Assembly (NCBI RefSeq): GCF_900114065.1
Contig: NZ_FORS01000001.1
Location: 186,001-250,000 of the forward strand
Reading direction: 5' to 3'
Length of the DNA: 64,000 nt
Source: Stutzerimonas kunmingensis
GTDB lineage: Bacteria; Pseudomonadota; Gammaproteobacteria; Pseudomonadales; Pseudomonadaceae
In this document: one piece after another, positions 61,165 to 64,000 of the stretch
Position numbering within the stretch: position 1 is the first letter of the stretch
Layout of the letters: each line of letters starts with the position of its first letter
Notes under the pieces: model-generated
Told to the model about the DNA's origin: nothing
What the model saw: the letters and a program-made list of their open reading frames with translations, nothing else
The model's database searches: none
Program-made: the position numbers and the translations under genes

Positions 61165-61890
61165 ATGACCGACCCCGTACGCCTTGCCAAACGCCTCGCC
61201 GAGCAACTCGGCTGTTCCCGGCGCGAGGCCGAGCTGTATATCGAGGGTGGTTGGGTAACGGTCGACGGAGAACTGGTCGAAGCGCCTTTCGTCAAGGTGC
61301 GACCTGAACAGCGTGTCGAACTGCAGGCCGGCGCTACCGCGAAGGAAATCACGCCTGTGACGCTGCTGCTGCACAAACCGGCCGGGCAGGTGATCGATGC
61401 CGACGTCGACAGCACCCGCCGCGTACTGCAGGCCAGCGAGCACTGGAGCGACGACCCCAGCCGCAACGAAGCCCTGCAGCGCCATCTGCTCCAGCAGAAC
61501 CTGTTGCTGCCACTGGACGCCGACGCCAGCGGGCTGACCGTCTTCAGCCAGCAACGCGAAGTGATCCGCCTGCTCACCAGCACGCGCGACAAGCTGGAGC
61601 AGGAATACGTCGTCGAAGTGAGCGGAGAAGCAGAAGAAAACGGGCTGGCCCTGCTCGCCAAGGGCATTGGCCACCGCGGCAAGATCCTGCCCAAGGCCAA
61701 GGTCAGCTGGCAGAGCGAAAACCGTCTGCGCCTGGTGATCAAGGAACCCGCGCCCGGCGAAGTCCGCCTGCTCTGCGAAGCCATCGGGCTGACGGTGCTG
61801 GCCTGCAAACGCATTCGCATCGGCCGCCTGTCCATGGCCAAACTACCGGCCGGCCAGTGGCGTTTTGTCGGCGAACACGAGCGCTTCTGA
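61165..61890 (+). CDS. RsuA/RluF-type rRNA pseudouridine synthase
   Basis: 241 residues. N-terminal S4 RNA-binding domain (VRLAKRLAEQLGCSRREAEL; VTVDGELVEAPF), then the synthase domain with the catalytic Asp in LPLDADASGLTVFSQ (D-x-x-S-x-G pattern; RsuA group has RLDxxSxG). The Arg before the usual Leu-Asp is Pro here, a small departure from the group rule. Likely modifies 23S rRNA (RluF-like) but the target cannot be assigned. Confidence 0.85.
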   Translation: MTDPVRLAKRLAEQLGCSRREAELYIEGGWVTVDGELVEAPFVKVRPEQRVELQAGATAKEITPVTLLLHKPAGQVIDADVDSTRRVLQASEHWSDDPSRNEALQRHLLQQNLLLPLDADASGLTVFSQQREVIRLLTSTRDKLEQEYVVEVSGEAEENGLALLAKGIGHRGKILPKAKVSWQSENRLRLVIKEPAPGEVRLLCEAIGLTVLACKRIRIGRLSMAKLPAGQWRFVGEHERF

Positions 61891-62012
61891 CCCCGCACCC
61901 GCACGCCATCGCCAGCACCGGCTGGCGGAGCACGCTTGCTTTACCTGCCCTGCTGAATCAGTCTTGAGCGGCAATTCGCCACGATGACGCTCTCACTCAA
62001 GACAGGACCGCG

Positions 62013-62783
62013 ATGCAGAAACTGATGCTCCTGCTGCTGACCGTTTTCCCGCTGAGCATCCTGGCTGCCGAGCCTGTCGCCGTATGGGCTTACCAACCCT
62101 CGCCGCCCTTTGCCTCGGGGCAGAACCCCGGGCTATCCGAAGCACTGGTGCAGTTGCTCAACGAGCACCCGACCAACCAGGACCGCTACGACTTTCAGTT
62201 GACCCAGTTGCCGCGCAAACGTCTCGACGCGCGCCTCAAGGGCAAAGAGCCTGGCATTCTGCTATGGGCCACGCCGGACTTCTTTCCCGAGCACCTCACC
62301 GCCAGCGCCAGTTGGACCCGGCCACTGCTGTGCGACATCCAGGATTTCGTTTCCCATAAAGACAAGCCGGTCGACTATCACGGCCCGAAGTCCCTGCATG
62401 GCCTGCGTCTGGGCGGCGTGCTCGGGCATCTCTACCGGGCGCTGGAAGGCGACATCGACAAGGGCCTGATCCAGCGCGAAGACGTGCACAACGATCTGCA
62501 GAACCTGAACAAGCTGCTGAACCAGCGCATCGATGTCGCGTTGATGCCGCGCTCCTCACGGCTGTTCTTCAGCCTCACAGAGGTGCCGGACGCACCGCTG
62601 CATGTTTCGCCACGCCCGCTCTATGTCTTCGACCGGCATGTGCTCATGACCGCCAGCCTGCCAGCCGAAACCACGCAGTTCGTGCATCAGCTTATCGCCG
62701 ATCTGCCGCACAGCGCGCGCTGGCAGACCCTGCTCAGGCGCTACGGCCTGCAAGAGATGAGTGCGCCCTGCCCCAATTATTGA
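62013..62783 (+). CDS. periplasmic solute-binding-like protein (SBP type 3)
   Basis: 256 residues, Sec signal peptide (1-18, ending LAA). The mature part looks like a type 2 periplasmic binding protein (PSPPFASGQNPGLSEALVQL; GILLWATPDFF; LNQRIDVALMPRSSRLFF). No permease or ATPase gene lies nearby, so it may act as a sensor subunit or orphan binder. AGGA ribosome site. Ligand unknown. Confidence 0.75.
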   Translation: MQKLMLLLLTVFPLSILAAEPVAVWAYQPSPPFASGQNPGLSEALVQLLNEHPTNQDRYDFQLTQLPRKRLDARLKGKEPGILLWATPDFFPEHLTASASWTRPLLCDIQDFVSHKDKPVDYHGPKSLHGLRLGGVLGHLYRALEGDIDKGLIQREDVHNDLQNLNKLLNQRIDVALMPRSSRLFFSLTEVPDAPLHVSPRPLYVFDRHVLMTASLPAETTQFVHQLIADLPHSARWQTLLRRYGLQEMSAPCPNY

Positions 62784-62861
62784 GCGAACGTAAGCGCCAC
62801 TGGCGAATCGAAGCTGGCACGGCTCATACTGGCGAAAAGAGAACGGAGTACCAATTCAGCC

Positions 62862-63410
62862 ATGAAAAAGGCACTGCTGGTCAGCCTGCTGTTGACCCTC
62901 GGCGGCTGCGCCACTCAATCCTGCGACCGCGACTGGAACGACCAGTGTCGTGCAGAGCGACTGCTTTACCAAAACGATTTGATGCAGGCGAAGATTCTGA
63001 TTTCGATCGGTGACGAAGACAGCTACGAGCTTGCCCAGGCGCTGCTCGATCGCAGTGCGAAGCTGGATCGGCGCGGCGAGACGGAGTTCTATCAGGCGTT
63101 GCTGCTGATCCGCCAGGGTCCAGAGCCATCGGAAGTGCTCGACCTGTTGGAGAAGGCCAAGCGCAAGGGCCACCCCCATGCGGTAGCGCTGCTCTACAAG
63201 ATCTACCACGAGCCGTACCTGCTCAACGAAGCAGACGAGGATCGCGCAGAACGCTACCGCGACGCCTACGGCGAGCTGGATGTCGCGCGCAGCGGCTATC
63301 CATCATTCGACAAATCGCTGGCACTGGTGAATCAGCTGGTCGCACCGCCACCGCCATCGGTCCCGTATCAGGCGCCCTGCCCGCAGCACTGTCTGGAGCA
63401 GTCCCGCTAG
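62862..63410 (+). CDS. lipoprotein with Sel1/TPR-like helical repeats
   Basis: 182 residues, lipoprotein signal with lipobox LGGC (Cys about 16). A second cysteine follows in CDRDWNDQC. The mature protein has short helical repeats (ALLDRSAKLDRRGETEFYQALL; LLEKAKRKGHPHAVALLYKI) resembling Sel1-like repeats. Pro-rich end. Probably outer-membrane or inner-membrane lipoprotein; function unknown. Confidence 0.75.
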   Translation: MKKALLVSLLLTLGGCATQSCDRDWNDQCRAERLLYQNDLMQAKILISIGDEDSYELAQALLDRSAKLDRRGETEFYQALLLIRQGPEPSEVLDLLEKAKRKGHPHAVALLYKIYHEPYLLNEADEDRAERYRDAYGELDVARSGYPSFDKSLALVNQLVAPPPPSVPYQAPCPQHCLEQSR

Positions 63411-63439
63411 CTACGGGCCGAGGGCCTGCTGTTACCGCT

Positions 63440-63628
63440 TCAGGGCGCCGGGGTCTGCGATATCCGCGGCTCCTCGTCGCCATCGGCCACCGCACGCGCT
63501 TCCTGTTCGGTGGCATAGGGACCGCCGACGATGGTGCCGTTCAGCTCCACCACCCAGCACACGGCCCAGGTCGGGCGCCAGGCCTTGGGTACGTCTTCGC
63601 CGCTGAGGTGCTTGATCTGAGAGGTCAT
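63440..63628 (-). CDS. small uncharacterised protein
   Basis: 62 residues. GGAG ribosome site upstream. Sequence has an aromatic-rich beta segment (WRPTWAVCWVVELNGTIVGG) and acidic helix (TEQEARAVADGDEEP). No known family. Likely real because of its good start signal, but length leaves doubt. Confidence 0.55.
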   Translation of the reverse strand: MTSQIKHLSGEDVPKAWRPTWAVCWVVELNGTIVGGPYATEQEARAVADGDEEPRISQTPAP

Positions 63629-63806
63629 GGCTTTTCTCCACTGCTGCTGGGTAAGTCGGCCGCCCCATATCGTCGGAACGACTCCATGTAGGGAAGACCA
63701 CAGGCCAGCCGCCTTTGCTCGCCGGTACCGACGAAACGGTCCGCCAGCCGAACCCCCGGCGCTGCCGTGGCTCTACAGAACAGCCGCCGACGCTCGAGGA
63801 AAGACG

Positions 63807-64000
63807 ATGCGCCCCATTGCCAGCCTGCTCCTGCTGACCCTGCTCTGCGCCGCGCTGTTGAACGGCTGCAGCCGCGCCACCCTGGTCTATCGCAACCTCG
63901 ACATGGTCGTGCCCTGGACGCTCAACGACTATCTCGACCTCGATAACCGTCAGAAGGACGAGCTGCGCGAACGCCTGCGCGAGCACCTGGCCTGGCACTG
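63807..64000 (+). CDS. DUF6279-like lipoprotein (3' end outside window)
   Basis: 64 codons visible. Lipoprotein signal peptide with lipobox LNGC (Cys about 20), then SRATLVYRNLDMVVPWTLND and YLDLDNRQKDELRERLREHL, the N-terminal pattern of DUF6279 lipoproteins from pseudomonads. AGGA before the ATG. Cut by the right edge; the family is about 280 residues. Confidence 0.75.
   Translation, partial: MRPIASLLLLTLLCAALLNGCSRATLVYRNLDMVVPWTLNDYLDLDNRQKDELRERLREHLAWH

Noticed and set aside
1..64000. CRISPR arrays or phage-defence islands
   Set aside because: No regularly spaced repeats, cas genes, restriction-modification or toxin-antitoxin genes were seen anywhere in the window.

Overview
The window is a 64 kb piece of a GC-rich gammaproteobacterial chromosome. 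The gene set and order point to a Pseudomonadaceae member, most likely the Pseudomonas stutzeri (Stutzerimonas) group: mrpA, pdxH, an OmpA lipoprotein, a class C-type esterase and dinG in a row; fpr with a divergent finR-type LysR regulator; recX-recA-pncC-mutS-fdxA; PQQ-dependent gcd. The species call is inference from gene order and protein resemblance; no rRNA is present. There are no insertion sequences, integrases, CRISPR arrays or prophage blocks, and one tRNA (Thr, CGT).

Layout. 1-11.3 kb is housekeeping and envelope genes: an Mrp cation/proton antiporter subunit cut by the left edge, a SlyB-type lipoprotein, pdxH, two OmpA-type lipoproteins, an esterase, the DinG helicase and a YchJ-like protein. 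11.3-16.2 kb carries fpr/finR, an ErdR-type response regulator, an EamA transporter, a DTW-domain tRNA enzyme and a small secreted protein. 16.2-21.4 kb has phosphoketolase divergent from a beta-CASP nuclease, with an Anr/Fnr-type box between them, and a LOG-family protein. 21.5-28.3 kb is the DNA-repair block (recX, recA with a LexA box, pncC, mutS) with an acyltransferase and fdxA. 28.4-33 kb holds CsbD, a three-gene glycosyltransferase/deacetylase/flippase-like membrane operon, a YihY membrane protein and a small membrane protein.

33.4-38.2 kb is the most interesting part: MBOAT acyltransferase, FkbH-like protein, acyl carrier protein and a membrane-anchored SGNH-type protein, tightly packed. 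The parts match the Dlt system piece by piece (DltB, DltC, DltD), except that an FkbH protein, a family known to load glyceryl units from 1,3-bisphosphoglycerate onto carrier proteins, replaces the adenylating enzyme DltA. The MBOAT protein ends in a Tyr-containing aromatic hexapeptide like the acyl-shuttle tail known from DltX/AlgI-type systems. I propose a machine that exports a glycerate-type (or other three-carbon) acyl group to a cell-envelope or extracellular polymer. An LpxR-like outer-membrane lipid A deacylase follows it.

39-49.7 kb is regulatory and signalling: an AcoR-type sigma-54 activator divergent from a flavin monooxygenase with a clear -24/-12 promoter, a diguanylate cyclase, a TonB siderophore receptor with a Fur-like box, and a chemoreceptor gene broken by an N-terminal frameshift and an internal amber codon. 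50-64 kb contains tRNA-Thr, a three-gene DUF3618/Holin-X membrane-stress operon, a secreted GH5 glycosidase with three unusual N-terminal repeats, a DUF2945-DUF488 pair, CvfB, two PQQ-type sugar dehydrogenases, a 59-residue protein with a strong promoter, an RsuA-type pseudouridine synthase, an orphan solute-binding protein and several small lipoproteins, the last cut by the right edge.
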